Source: an uncultured Anaerolineae bacterium (lineage in GTDB: Bacteria; Chloroflexota; Anaerolineae; J036; Brachytrichaceae). From it: a stretch of DNA of 64,000 bases. The translations under genes were made by a program, and so were the position numbers. The notes beneath the pieces were generated by a model, which saw only the letters and a program-made list of their open reading frames with translations, made no database searches and was not told where the DNA came from. The stretch is taken from positions 124,001 through 188,000 of the forward strand of contig CALIMH010000004.1 of assembly GCA_938028725.1 (NCBI GenBank), written 5' to 3'. Shown here piece by piece: positions 1 to 7,816 of the stretch. How positions within the stretch are numbered: the stretch's first letter is position 1; each line of letters opens with the position of its first letter.

Positions 1-399
1 GTGCTCGATCAAGCCATCGGGGCTGACCACGAAGGTGGATCGCAGCACACCCATGTATTTTTTGCCATACATGCTGCGCTCACCCCAAGCGCCGAACGCC
101 TCCGCTACACGATGGTCCACGTCGGCCAGCAGTGTGAAGTTGAGCTGATACTTGCTGGCGAATTTGCGCTTGGAGTCAAGCCCCTGAGGGCTAACGCCGA
201 AGACGGGAATGCCGAGTTTTTGGAATTCGGGCAGACGGTCGCGGAAGCCACAAGCTTCAGTCGTGCAGCCGGGCGTGTCGTCCGCTGGGTAGAAGTAAAG
301 GACGTAACGTTTGCCTTTCAAGTCGGCTGATCGCACAACGCCTTCAACGGATTCCAGCTCAAATTCGGGTGCGGGGTCACCAGGTTTTAACATCGGCAT
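1..399 (-). CDS. bcp: Thioredoxin-dependent peroxiredoxin, Bcp/AhpC-TSA type (3' part cut by window edge)
   Basis: The 133 visible residues form the N-terminal and central part of a Bcp/PrxQ-type peroxiredoxin, which reduces hydroperoxides using thioredoxin. The segment YPADDTPGCTTEACGFRD carries the peroxidatic Cys and a resolving Cys five residues later, the classic CxxxxC PrxQ layout. The C-terminus lies beyond base 1. The start is set by a GAGGAG ribosome site at 405-410, five bases before the ATG at 397-399. A second in-frame ATG two codons later is possible. The protein has no signal peptide and should be cytosolic. It is read away from the next gene in the same direction (DUF697-type protein), with a short gap. 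Confidence 0.9.
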   Translation of the reverse strand, partial: MPMLKPGDPAPEFELESVEGVVRSADLKGKRYVLYFYPADDTPGCTTEACGFRDRLPEFQKLGIPVFGVSPQGLDSKRKFASKYQLNFTLLADVDHRVAEAFGAWGERSMYGKKYMGVLRSTFVVSPDGLIEH

Positions 400-423
400 G
401 AGTGCTCCTCGAAAGAGATAAGC

Positions 424-1452
424 TTAAGCGCGGCTGGATGATCTGGTGCTCTGGCGAACACGCCAAAGCTGCTGGGCCGCTTCACGCCCCACGGCGAGGG
501 CTCGTCGCCAAAGGAGTTGCAGTGTCTCTCGGTTCAGGCGTTCCTCGTGCGCGCACCACTGATACACTGCTTCGCCGATGGCATACGTGCCGGCAAAGGC
601 GACAGCCACCTTTGGCAGGACGCCGGCGCCAGGCAGCAACCCTACCAGCGAGCGCGCCACCTGGCGGAAGAATAAGCCTCCTCCGATCACGCCGAGGAGC
701 TGCGGCATCACCTGCCGAAAGTCGGCCGGCATGCCCATTGCCAGCGCTATCTTCCAGACCATCAAGGCTTGATTTTTGGTCAACACCACCACATCGGCGA
801 CGGCAAGTGGGAGGCCGGTGACAGGGTTGACCTCAAAGATGCCAGTGCCCAAGCTATACACGGCGTTGGTGATGGCCACTTCCTCGATCAGCGCCCGCAC
901 CACCACTTCTCGAAAAGCGGGTAAGTGGCGTGCCAGCGCCAGGTCGTCGGCGATGCGCTGGGCACGGACTGCGCTGATGATGGCTCGAACTGCCTCCGCT
1001 TCATCCAGCACACCATCGCGCAGCGGCACGTAGGCAGCTTGTGTGCTCAGGCGCTCGCTCAGCGAGAGCGTGCCTTCGCGCAGCAACAAAGGCAGACAGG
1101 GGATGTGAGCCAGCTCGCATTCGCGCTGGAGGCGCGTAACAGCCGGCGGGGGAGCATCGGTCTCGCGTTGCAGCACACCTACCCACTGCACGTGTTTAAC
1201 CAGCGCCGGCGCTGCCTCTAGAGAGGTGGCGATGGCTGCTCGGTGAGGGGGCAGCTCATGTGAGCGCAGCCCTCGGTACATCAGGCTGACGAGGTGCTCA
1301 GCAAAGGGTAGGTCTTGGCTGGCAAAGAGGAGGGTAAAGGGGGTTTCTGCGGCAACCCGTGCCGGCCGCGCGTCCACTTCGCGCAGCACATCCAGGATCG
1401 CCTTGAGGCTGCCAAACGAGGCCAAGGCCGCCAATGGCGGACGCTTTGTCAC
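424..1452 (-). CDS. DUF697-type membrane protein of unknown function
   Basis: The protein has 342 residues. The C-terminal half (about 210-310) resembles the DUF697/YcjF family: a helical membrane-associated region with the text MVWKIALAMGMPADFR, a Gly-rich hydrophobic hairpin and GTYAIGEAVYQW. DUF697 is often found beside or fused to GTPase domains. Here the N-terminal 200 residues show no P-loop, so the GTPase part is absent or replaced by an unrecognised domain. Its neighbours on the same strand are TatA upstream and the Bcp-type peroxiredoxin downstream. The function is unknown. The family call rests on the C-terminal motif only. Confidence 0.65.
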   Translation of the reverse strand: MTKRPPLAALASFGSLKAILDVLREVDARPARVAAETPFTLLFASQDLPFAEHLVSLMYRGLRSHELPPHRAAIATSLEAAPALVKHVQWVGVLQRETDAPPPAVTRLQRECELAHIPCLPLLLREGTLSLSERLSTQAAYVPLRDGVLDEAEAVRAIISAVRAQRIADDLALARHLPAFREVVVRALIEEVAITNAVYSLGTGIFEVNPVTGLPLAVADVVVLTKNQALMVWKIALAMGMPADFRQVMPQLLGVIGGGLFFRQVARSLVGLLPGAGVLPKVAVAFAGTYAIGEAVYQWCAHEERLNRETLQLLWRRALAVGREAAQQLWRVRQSTRSSSRA

Positions 1453-1468
1453 AGCAAGCCAAGCCAGT

Positions 1469-1669
1469 TCAGGACGATTTCGTCTCGCCGCTGGCGCTGC
1501 TGGCCTTTTCGCCGCTGGTCTTCACTTCGTCATCGCCTTGCAAGCCGCGGCGAAATTCGCGGATGCTTCTGCCCAGCTCACCACCGATTTTGCCGATGCG
1601 GCCGACGCCGAACAGCAAAATGACCACGACCAAAATGATGATGACCTCCAAGGGACCAAGAGTCGGCAT
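1469..1669 (-). CDS. tatA: Sec-independent protein translocase subunit TatA/E
   Basis: This 66-residue protein has the TatA layout: a short outside N-terminus (MPTLGPLEV), one membrane helix (VIIILVVVILLFGVGRIGKIG), an amphipathic helix starting at GELGRSIREFRRGL, and a charged tail. TatA forms the pore-like part of the twin-arginine export system. The longer reading frame begins at 1693, but the ATG at 1669 is preferred because an AAGGAG site lies eight bases before it and the family starts at this point. A TATAAT box at 1725-1730 on this strand would give a leader of about 50 bases. No tatB or tatC is present in the window. Confidence 0.9.
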   Translation of the reverse strand: MPTLGPLEVIIILVVVILLFGVGRIGKIGGELGRSIREFRRGLQGDDEVKTSGEKASSASGETKSS

Positions 1670-1677
1670 GTGCTTTT

Positions 1678-1683
1678 CTCCTT
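1678..1683 (-). promoter_or_regulatory. Ribosome binding site of tatA
   Basis: AAGGAG lies eight bases before the ATG at 1669 and decides against the upstream start at 1693. Confidence 0.75.
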
Positions 1684-1724
1684 GCCTCTGCACCGATCAA
1701 GCGCCAGGCGCAGAAGCAAAGCGG

Positions 1725-1730
1725 ATTATA
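1725..1730 (-). promoter_or_regulatory. -10 element for tatA
   Basis: A perfect TATAAT on the minus strand lies 55 bases before the tatA start. It faces away from the TAACAT box of the divergent GT-C gene, so both promoters sit in the 92-base gap between the genes. No clear -35 hexamer was seen. Confidence 0.5.
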
Positions 1731-1747
1731 GAACGCTCCAGCGAATG

Positions 1748-1753
1748 TAACAT
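1748..1753 (+). promoter_or_regulatory. -10 element close to the start of the GT-C gene
   Basis: TAACAT lies eight bases before the ATG at 1762. With a transcription start six to eight bases after the box, the mRNA would begin at or near the ATG. No ribosome site lies between. Confidence 0.4.
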
Positions 1754-1761
1754 TAGCTGCC

Positions 1762-3396
1762 ATGCATTTGAGGACAGCGGTCCTTTCGATAGTCACGTTG
1801 TCTGCGGCAGTGAGCGGGGCAGCATATGTCCTTTTGATTGTGCCGGCGCCACCGCTCAACTTTGATGAGGCAGCGCACAGCTTGCCGGGCTATTACGTCC
1901 TGCGCGACCTCTTGGCGTTGGATATGCGCGCGCTGTGGGGCGACTTTCACATTCAGACCCTTTGGCCGCCTGGCTTCTCACTCCTCCAGGCGCCTTTCTT
2001 GGCCATGTTGGGCCGCAGTGATGAGTCGGCGCGGGCATTTGCGCTGATCATGCTGGTGTGTGCCGCGCTGATGTCGTTTGTGCTTGCTGGACAGATCAAG
2101 CGCAGCACGGCCGCAGTCGCCGGCTGGGTGAGCGCGCTGATCGCGCTTAGTGCGCCGGGCTGGCTGTTTGTCGGCTCGTGGGCGATGCAGGAGACGCCGG
2201 TGGCGTTCGTGGTGTTCGCCTCCTTCGCAGCGGTGCTGCGCGCCTGGCGCACTGCTCAGCTCGCCTGGTATCTGCTCAGCGGTCTGAGCCTATACTTCCT
2301 CTTCCTCACCAAGTACAACTACGCCGCCTTTGCTGTAGCAGCCGTCGGCATGGTGGACCTGCTGCGTCGCGTGCAGCAGCTCCGTGTGCAGCGCAGCGCC
2401 CTGTTGTGGCAACGCCACGTGCTGGAGCTGGCCGCGCTGTATGTGCCGCTGATCGCCGGCGTGGTCTTTTGGTTCTTCGGCGGCACGGACATCGTCCCGA
2501 CGGAGGTGAAGTGGCGCGACTTCTGCTTTTTTGTCACCAACGAGGACTCCGGCTATCCCTTTTGGAGTGCTGAGAACTTGCTCTTCTACGTGCGCGTGAT
2601 GCTCGAGTGGCTGATGCCGTCGCCATTCCTGGCGATAGCGGCGGTGCTAGGGGCTGTATGGGCTGTGGTGCGTCTGCGACATGCGGGGGTTTGGCTGCTG
2701 GCGGTGTTCTTCAGCCTAGGCTTCGTGCTTGCCACTGTGCATCAGCTCAAAGCGCCGCGCTACATCACTCCGCTGTTCCCGTCTTTGTGGCTGTTATGTG
2801 GCCTTGGAACGGCAGACCTGCTGTGGCTGGCGAAGGTGCGGCTGCGGCAGCAGCGTGCGGCGAGGGATGTGCTGATCCCTGGCGCGTTAGGGCTTTGCTT
2901 CCTCGGCGCGCTGTGGAGCTGGGCCACTTGGCTGCCGCGACTCGAACCAGTCTGGGCAGGGAATGCAGCGGCCGACTTGCGCAGCGCTGCGCAGCAGATC
3001 GTCCAATGGCAGCGTGGCGATCGGCCTGTCTTGATCATCGGCACGTTTGGGGAACTCAGTCCGCCGCTGTTTGAATGGCGGTTGCGCCCGCTGCCTGCTT
3101 TTGCCAACACACCGCATCCTATCCAGTATGACGCTCCTCCGGTAGAGGGCGAGAACGACCTGGCTCGCGTGCAGCGCTGGTTGGCCCTGCACCCCACCGC
3201 GCAGGTCACCGTGATCCGCGTGGATGAACGCTCGCCGCTTTACCAAACGCAAGACATGCATCAAAAGAACGCCTGGCGCCAAGCGCTGGCCAGGCAGTTT
3301 GAATCCGTTACCTCACATCGCTTGGTCCACGCGCGCGATTACCCGCGGAGTGGCATCCATATTGCATACTATTTGCCGGCCGAGGGACAACGCTAG
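1762..3396 (+). CDS. GT-C fold membrane glycosyltransferase (GT39/ArnT-like)
   Basis: This is a 544-residue polytopic membrane protein with about 10-12 hydrophobic helices and a soluble C-terminal part from about residue 410. An acidic pair after the first helix (NFDEAAH, Asp35-Glu36) matches the first-loop catalytic acid of GT-C enzymes, which move sugars from polyprenyl-phosphate carriers onto lipid or protein acceptors outside the membrane. It opens an envelope-sugar block that also contains a second GT-C gene and two GT4 genes. The next gene starts one base after its stop. Substrate and acceptor cannot be read from the sequence. The GT39 versus ArnT (GT83) assignment is uncertain. Confidence 0.8.
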   Translation: MHLRTAVLSIVTLSAAVSGAAYVLLIVPAPPLNFDEAAHSLPGYYVLRDLLALDMRALWGDFHIQTLWPPGFSLLQAPFLAMLGRSDESARAFALIMLVCAALMSFVLAGQIKRSTAAVAGWVSALIALSAPGWLFVGSWAMQETPVAFVVFASFAAVLRAWRTAQLAWYLLSGLSLYFLFLTKYNYAAFAVAAVGMVDLLRRVQQLRVQRSALLWQRHVLELAALYVPLIAGVVFWFFGGTDIVPTEVKWRDFCFFVTNEDSGYPFWSAENLLFYVRVMLEWLMPSPFLAIAAVLGAVWAVVRLRHAGVWLLAVFFSLGFVLATVHQLKAPRYITPLFPSLWLLCGLGTADLLWLAKVRLRQQRAARDVLIPGALGLCFLGALWSWATWLPRLEPVWAGNAAADLRSAAQQIVQWQRGDRPVLIIGTFGELSPPLFEWRLRPLPAFANTPHPIQYDAPPVEGENDLARVQRWLALHPTAQVTVIRVDERSPLYQTQDMHQKNAWRQALARQFESVTSHRLVHARDYPRSGIHIAYYLPAEGQR

Positions 3397-3397
3397 C

Positions 3398-4141
3398 ATG
3401 TCTGCATTCGTCGAGAAGCTGCGTGCGGCGCAGCAGCGCACGCGCTCAGCGCTTTGTCTGCGTCTGGATGTGCTCACCACACAGTTGCCTTTGCCGATGC
3501 TGGTTTTCGATGAGCCGCTAGTGCCTTTCGCGCGCGCGGCTATCCAAGCCACGAGCGACTTGGTGTGTGCCTACGCCGTTGCGCCGGATGTGTTCTTGGC
3601 GGAGGGAGCTGCCGGCATGGCAGCGCTGGAACGCATCACCCGCCTCATCCCGCCGGATGTGCCGCTTGTCTTCGACAGTGCCTTCGGTGGCGACGCTTGG
3701 GAGGCTGTCCTCCACGCGCGCGGCGCCTTCGAGCAGTTCCGCGCCGACGCGCTCACCGTGAGCACGCTCTGCGAGGACGTGCTGGCAGCATTGGCCGGCT
3801 TCCCAGGCAAGGGCTGCTTCATCCAGGCCGCTGCGGAAAACCTGCGTGCGGTGCTCAGCCGGGCAGAGCGCTTTGCGGCCGGCCTGAGCGTGACAGCTGC
3901 ACAAGTGGCGACAGCGCGCGCACACACCCCCCACGCCCCCTTATGGGTTCGCGACGCCGAGAGGCTTGACGCTTCCGCGCTTGCCTCGGTCGCGCGCGAG
4001 GGCCGTTCGGACGATGGCTTGCTACCCCTGCTGCGAGTGGGGCAGCGCGTGTTGAGCGCTTCAAGACGCATGGACTTTGCAGAGCACATGCGCGAGGCTG
4101 CCAAAAGCCTGCGCGATGGAATGCTAGCATTGGATTGGTGA
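3398..4141 (+). CDS. PyrF-like (OMP decarboxylase fold) protein lacking catalytic lysines
   Basis: The 247 residues align along their length with type-2 orotidine-5'-phosphate decarboxylase: LCLRLDV near residue 20 (family LCVGLDP), ATSDLVCAY at 51-59, ERITRLIPPDVPLVFD at 78-93, and RADALTVST. In the active enzyme the AYKPN and DAKRGD motifs supply the Lys-Asp-Lys-Asp network. Here they read AYAVA (58-62) and DSAFGGD (93-99), so both lysines are gone. The frame is intact, with no frameshift. The start ATG at 3398 follows the stop of the GT-C gene by one base, and the next GT-C gene begins seven bases after its stop, so it is embedded in a glycosyltransferase operon. UMP synthesis by this protein is unlikely. 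A binding or regulatory role is an inference. Confidence 0.65.
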   Translation: MSAFVEKLRAAQQRTRSALCLRLDVLTTQLPLPMLVFDEPLVPFARAAIQATSDLVCAYAVAPDVFLAEGAAGMAALERITRLIPPDVPLVFDSAFGGDAWEAVLHARGAFEQFRADALTVSTLCEDVLAALAGFPGKGCFIQAAAENLRAVLSRAERFAAGLSVTAAQVATARAHTPHAPLWVRDAERLDASALASVAREGRSDDGLLPLLRVGQRVLSASRRMDFAEHMREAAKSLRDGMLALDW

Positions 4142-4147
4142 TGCTCT

Positions 4148-5983
4148 ATGCGCCGTCTGGGCTTAGCTGTGTGGTGTTGGATCGCGTTTTGCCTTGGCAT
4201 CCTCACGCTGGGGGCGCGTTACCTGTGGGGTGACGAGGCTTTCTCGGTGTTTGCCAGCCGCCAGCCGCTACGGGTGCTGCTGAGCGGCTTCGACGCCCAA
4301 CCACCGCTCTACTACGTGGCTTTAGGATTCGCCCGGCTGCTTTGGGGCGAGTCAGAGTTTGCACTGCGCTTTTTGTCGCTGGGGTGCGCAGTGCTGTGGG
4401 TTGCGATGGGCACGCGCTTGGCGCTGGAGATGCTGGGCCTACGCGCCAGCTACCTTGCGGGTCTCTTGCTAGCGACCGCGCCGCTGGCGCTCTACCTTGC
4501 CCAGGAGGCTCGCATGTATGCGCCCGCAGCGCTGTTCAGCGCAGCATTGGCCTGGGCCACCTGGCGCCTGGCTCAAAAGCCGTCAGGTTGGGGCGGATGG
4601 CTGATCTACGCCGGCTGTGCTTTGGGCGGCTTGTTCACCCATTACTACACGGCGGGTGTGTTAATGGCCAGCGCGGCGGCGCTGGGGGTGTATGCCTGGC
4701 GTCACCGCATGCTCGGCCGTTGGATCGTGGCGCACGGCGTGATTGCCCTCATTTTCGGCGCCTGGTTCGTCACCTTGCAGAGTGCTTACCTCGCGCGTGC
4801 TTCTGTCGGCAACGCCAGGCAGCTCACTGCGACAGTCGCACAGATCATGGCCAATGCAAGCCAGGGCGGTAAAGGGCTATTGTTAGGCCCGCTCGCCGAC
4901 GAGGCGCTCGGCAGCGCGGCTGTGGCACTGCAGGTGTTCACAGCCGTGGGGTGGGTGGTTTGGGCGCGTCGAGCCACGGCGGCTGCGCTGCTGGTCGCCG
5001 GTTGGATCGCCGCGACGCTCGGTTTGGTGTTGCTGACAGCTTCCCCCTCAGCAATCGTGCCCGATTTTCACCCGCGTTACCTGCTGTTTGCGCTTCTGCC
5101 GACGATCCTGGTGCTCTCCTCGTGGGTGATGTGGCTGCCGCCGCGCGCCCTCCTTGTGATGATGGCCGTCTGGCTTGCCCTTGCGAGAGGAAGCAATTGG
5201 CGCTTGCTGTTCGACGCAAATTGGCAGAAGAGCCGTTACGCCGCGCTGATGCAAACCTTGCGCGCATCGTATCAAGCGGGCGATGTGGTGGTGATGCTCA
5301 ACAGTGACCAAGTCCCACTCGCTGATTACTACAAGCCGCCTGCGCTGCCGATCCAGATCGTGCCAAACGATGCGCTAGACAGCGAGGCGACGCGAGCGTC
5401 TTTGCAGCGCTTTTTGGACGGCGCTTCGCGCGTGTGGGTGGTGCGGTTCGGTTGGGGGATGAGCATTGCGCTGAATGCTTCACCCCTCAGCCTGGTGTCT
5501 CAGCGCGGCCTACCCATCTCTAAGCAGGGCTTTCAAGACGCCGACTTGCTGCTTTTCGACTTGCGCGTGCCCGAGGGTGAGGGCCAGGTGCGGCCGCTGG
5601 ACGTTCGCTTCGGGCGACATATCCGTCTGATCGGTGTGCGCGAACGTCGTTCAGCATGGCGCCCCGGCGATTCGCTCACGCTGGACTTGATCTGGCAAGC
5701 GGATGGTGTGCCGGAGGCTGATTACACGGTGTTCATGCACTTGCGCCGCGCCGATAGCGGTGAGCAAATAGCCGCCTTCGATCACCCGCCCTCCCGCCCC
5801 ACATCAACCTGGAGTCCAGGCGAAGTCTTCACTGACACGCGCGCCGTGCGCATCCCACCGGATGCGCCGGGGGGCCGGTATCGTGTGGTGATCGGCTGGT
5901 ATGCCTATCCTTCGTTTGAGCGGCTCATCCGCCCCGACGGCGAGGGCACAGAGTTCGTCGTCAGTGAAGTGGAAGTGCGCTGA
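4148..5983 (+). CDS. GT-C fold membrane glycosyltransferase (GT39-like) with C-terminal beta-sandwich
   Basis: The protein has 611 residues. The N-terminal membrane part has the GT39 signatures WGDEAFS (Asp29-Glu30) after helix 1 and YLAQEARMYAP (117-126) in a later loop, followed by several further helices to about residue 360. The C-terminal 130 residues are soluble and look like a beta-sandwich (SLTLDLIWQA, DYTVFMHLRR, GGRYRVVIGWY), a domain often found on the ends of Chloroflexota GT39 proteins and probably facing outward. The enzyme should use a polyprenyl-phosphate sugar donor. It starts seven bases after the PyrF-like gene, as part of the same operon. The acceptor is unknown. Confidence 0.8.
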   Translation: MRRLGLAVWCWIAFCLGILTLGARYLWGDEAFSVFASRQPLRVLLSGFDAQPPLYYVALGFARLLWGESEFALRFLSLGCAVLWVAMGTRLALEMLGLRASYLAGLLLATAPLALYLAQEARMYAPAALFSAALAWATWRLAQKPSGWGGWLIYAGCALGGLFTHYYTAGVLMASAAALGVYAWRHRMLGRWIVAHGVIALIFGAWFVTLQSAYLARASVGNARQLTATVAQIMANASQGGKGLLLGPLADEALGSAAVALQVFTAVGWVVWARRATAAALLVAGWIAATLGLVLLTASPSAIVPDFHPRYLLFALLPTILVLSSWVMWLPPRALLVMMAVWLALARGSNWRLLFDANWQKSRYAALMQTLRASYQAGDVVVMLNSDQVPLADYYKPPALPIQIVPNDALDSEATRASLQRFLDGASRVWVVRFGWGMSIALNASPLSLVSQRGLPISKQGFQDADLLLFDLRVPEGEGQVRPLDVRFGRHIRLIGVRERRSAWRPGDSLTLDLIWQADGVPEADYTVFMHLRRADSGEQIAAFDHPPSRPTSTWSPGEVFTDTRAVRIPPDAPGGRYRVVIGWYAYPSFERLIRPDGEGTEFVVSEVEVR

Positions 5984-5991
5984 TTTTGTAG

Positions 5992-5997
5992 TAGACT
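5992..5997 (+). promoter_or_regulatory. -10 element for a leaderless transcript of the small secreted protein
   Basis: TAGACT ends six bases before the ATG at 6004, so transcription would start at or within a base of the A of the ATG. There is no Shine-Dalgarno. The same six-base spacing occurs at 9076-9081. Confidence 0.5.
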
Positions 5998-6003
5998 GGA
6001 TGC

Positions 6004-6495
6004 ATGACGAGAACTGCTCGGATCACAGCGCTGATCACGATGGTGGTGCTGCTCGCTGCTGGGCCGGCAGCTCCCGCCCGGGCCACAACCCCTTCTGCAG
6101 TCCCTAGTCGTGGCGACTGGGAGATCGCGCCCAACGTGCTTCTCAGTTACAACTCCAACCTGTGGCGCTTGGATGCAGCCCAGAACAGCTTGCAAAGCAA
6201 GGTGGCGCCCGGCTGCGGGCTCTCGGCCAACGTGGGCGGCGGCATACCAGAAGGCTGGAAGTGGCGCCGAGTGAACTTGGTGCGAGGGAAAGCTCGCTTG
6301 ACCCGCACGACTTACTACGACGCACGTTGGCGGTTGCAGTTTGCTGTGTATCTCTTCAGTCGACCCACGAACCTGGACTACCTGAACAGCGAGGGGGTGC
6401 TGTTGACCCCACCGAACAACGTGTCGCGCTGGTGGGGCTATTGCCGGCGCGCCGCCGAGCAAGTCTTGGCCACAGCTCGGCGGGTGGGTGGATGA
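6004..6495 (+). CDS. Small secreted protein of unknown function
   Basis: The protein has 163 residues. The N-terminus has a clear Sec signal peptide: basic MTRTAR, a hydrophobic stretch ITALITMVVLLAAG, then a probable AxA cleavage site near ARA (25-27). The mature part is rich in Trp, Tyr, Asn and Arg, has two Cys residues (near 70 and 147), and includes WEIAPNVLLSYNSNLWRLD. I recognise no family. It sits between the GT-C and GT4 glycosyltransferases and has its own -10 box, so it may belong functionally with the envelope block, but this is only position. A gap of 175 bases follows. Confidence 0.6.
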   Translation: MTRTARITALITMVVLLAAGPAAPARATTPSAVPSRGDWEIAPNVLLSYNSNLWRLDAAQNSLQSKVAPGCGLSANVGGGIPEGWKWRRVNLVRGKARLTRTTYYDARWRLQFAVYLFSRPTNLDYLNSEGVLLTPPNNVSRWWGYCRRAAEQVLATARRVGG

Positions 6496-6670
6496 TCGAG
6501 CGCTGCAAGAGGGTGAACTGGCTCAACTGGGCGCATCTGCTAGCACGCTGAGGATTTACCGTTTTTTGACAAAAGGGTAGTAGGATACTGCCTTGGGTGG
6601 CTGCCTCCAACGGCCGTTGGGGAAGCCATACTTCTGCGATGAAGGTCGGTTCGGACCTTGAAGTGGCTTC
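6496..6670 (+). promoter_or_regulatory. Possible promoter and structured leader before the GT4 gene
   Basis: This gap holds a TTGACA at 6566-6571 without a well-spaced -10 partner, a perfect 14-base palindrome CCAACGGCCGTTGG at 6607-6620, a hairpin AAGGTC/GACCTT (6642-6647 with 6654-6659), and a small GAAG/CTTC hairpin (6660-6663 with 6667-6670) directly before the ATG. A function is not established. Confidence 0.25.
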
Positions 6671-7816
6671 ATGCTGAAGCAACAACATCATCGTGCAACT
6701 ATCTCGGTGGCAGTTGACTGCCGGCTAATGTACTATCGCAAGGCGGGTATCACAAACTACACCCGCCGCTTAGTCCAAGCAATGGCGGGGTACACAAGTG
6801 AATTTGGCATCACACTCAGTGTCATTCTCGACCGCCGGGATGAGGACACTTATTGGATGCCCAACGGTGTGCACGTCTTGCGCACTTTCACTCCCGCCCA
6901 CCATCAGTTGGAGCAATTCACGCTGTCAGGAGAGCTAGCGCGCTTCCCGATTGACGTGTTGCACTCCCCCGACTTCATCACCTGCCCAGGGCGCTTTCAC
7001 AAGGTGATCACCATCCACGACCTTTACTTCTTGGAGCACCCAGAAGTGATGAGCGAGGAAGGCAGACGCTACTATGGCCGCGTGCAGAAGTCTGCCCAGA
7101 TGGCGGATCACATCATCACGCCCTCGCACTTCACGCGCGAGAACGTGTTGCGCTTGCTCCGGTGTGTCTCGCCGGAGCGCGTGACCGTGGTGTATGAAGC
7201 AGCAGACGCCGTGGGCGAAACATCCTCGACAGTGGTGTTGTTGGAGCGTCAGCCGTTCATCCTCTTCGTCGGGACACTGGAGCCGCGCAAGAACCTGGTG
7301 ACGCTGCTGCGCGCGCTCAAGCGGCTGCCGGAGGAGGTTCGGCTTACGGTCGTGGGTGCTGAAGGTTGGGCAGGGACCTCGGCGGAACAGCTTGCTGCGG
7401 CCTTGGGTGTGGAATCGCGGGTGCGTTTCGCTGGCCAGGTGTGCAACGCTGAGTTGGACGCCCTCTATCGCTCGGCGCGGCTGTTGGTCATGCCCTCGTT
7501 GTGCGAAGGCTTTGGATTGCCGGTGCTTGAGGCGATGTCGCGCGGCACGCCCGTCGTGTGCAGCAACTCCGGCTCGTTGCCGGAGATCGTGGGCGATGCG
7601 GCGCTGATGCACGCCCCGCTGGACGATGCGACGCTCGCCAGCCACATTTTGGCTTTTTGGAACGACGACGCGCTGCACGATGAATACGCTCGCCGAGGTC
7701 AAGCGCGCGCCCAGCAATTCTCATGGACACAAGCTGCCCGCGAGACGTTGCAGTTGTATCAGGCAGTGTGCTTGGGACGGGAGCAGATGGCTGCAAAGGC
7801 TGTTGCATCGTTGTAG
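6671..7816 (+). CDS. GT4-family glycosyltransferase (GT-B fold)
   Basis: This 381-residue cytosolic enzyme is of the mannosyl/rhamnosyl-transferase type. The acceptor-side domain contains YRKAGITNYTRRLV near the start, a typical glycine-loop region of GT4 enzymes, and VITIHDLYFLEHPE. The donor domain begins at FILFVGTLEPRKNL (about residue 196), and the E-x7-E nucleotide-sugar motif is EGFGLPVLE with Glu279 and Glu287. It uses a nucleotide sugar and retains the anomeric configuration. The next GT4 gene begins at the base directly after its stop, so they form a tight pair. Sugar and acceptor are unknown; capsule, exopolysaccharide or glycolipid synthesis would all fit. Confidence 0.9.
   Translation: MLKQQHHRATISVAVDCRLMYYRKAGITNYTRRLVQAMAGYTSEFGITLSVILDRRDEDTYWMPNGVHVLRTFTPAHHQLEQFTLSGELARFPIDVLHSPDFITCPGRFHKVITIHDLYFLEHPEVMSEEGRRYYGRVQKSAQMADHIITPSHFTRENVLRLLRCVSPERVTVVYEAADAVGETSSTVVLLERQPFILFVGTLEPRKNLVTLLRALKRLPEEVRLTVVGAEGWAGTSAEQLAAALGVESRVRFAGQVCNAELDALYRSARLLVMPSLCEGFGLPVLEAMSRGTPVVCSNSGSLPEIVGDAALMHAPLDDATLASHILAFWNDDALHDEYARRGQARAQQFSWTQAARETLQLYQAVCLGREQMAAKAVASL

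Noticed and set aside
3398-4141. Frameshift or sequencing error as the cause of the PyrF motif loss
   Set aside because: The frame is continuous, flanking motifs are in phase, and two separated motifs are changed, so a single error cannot explain it.
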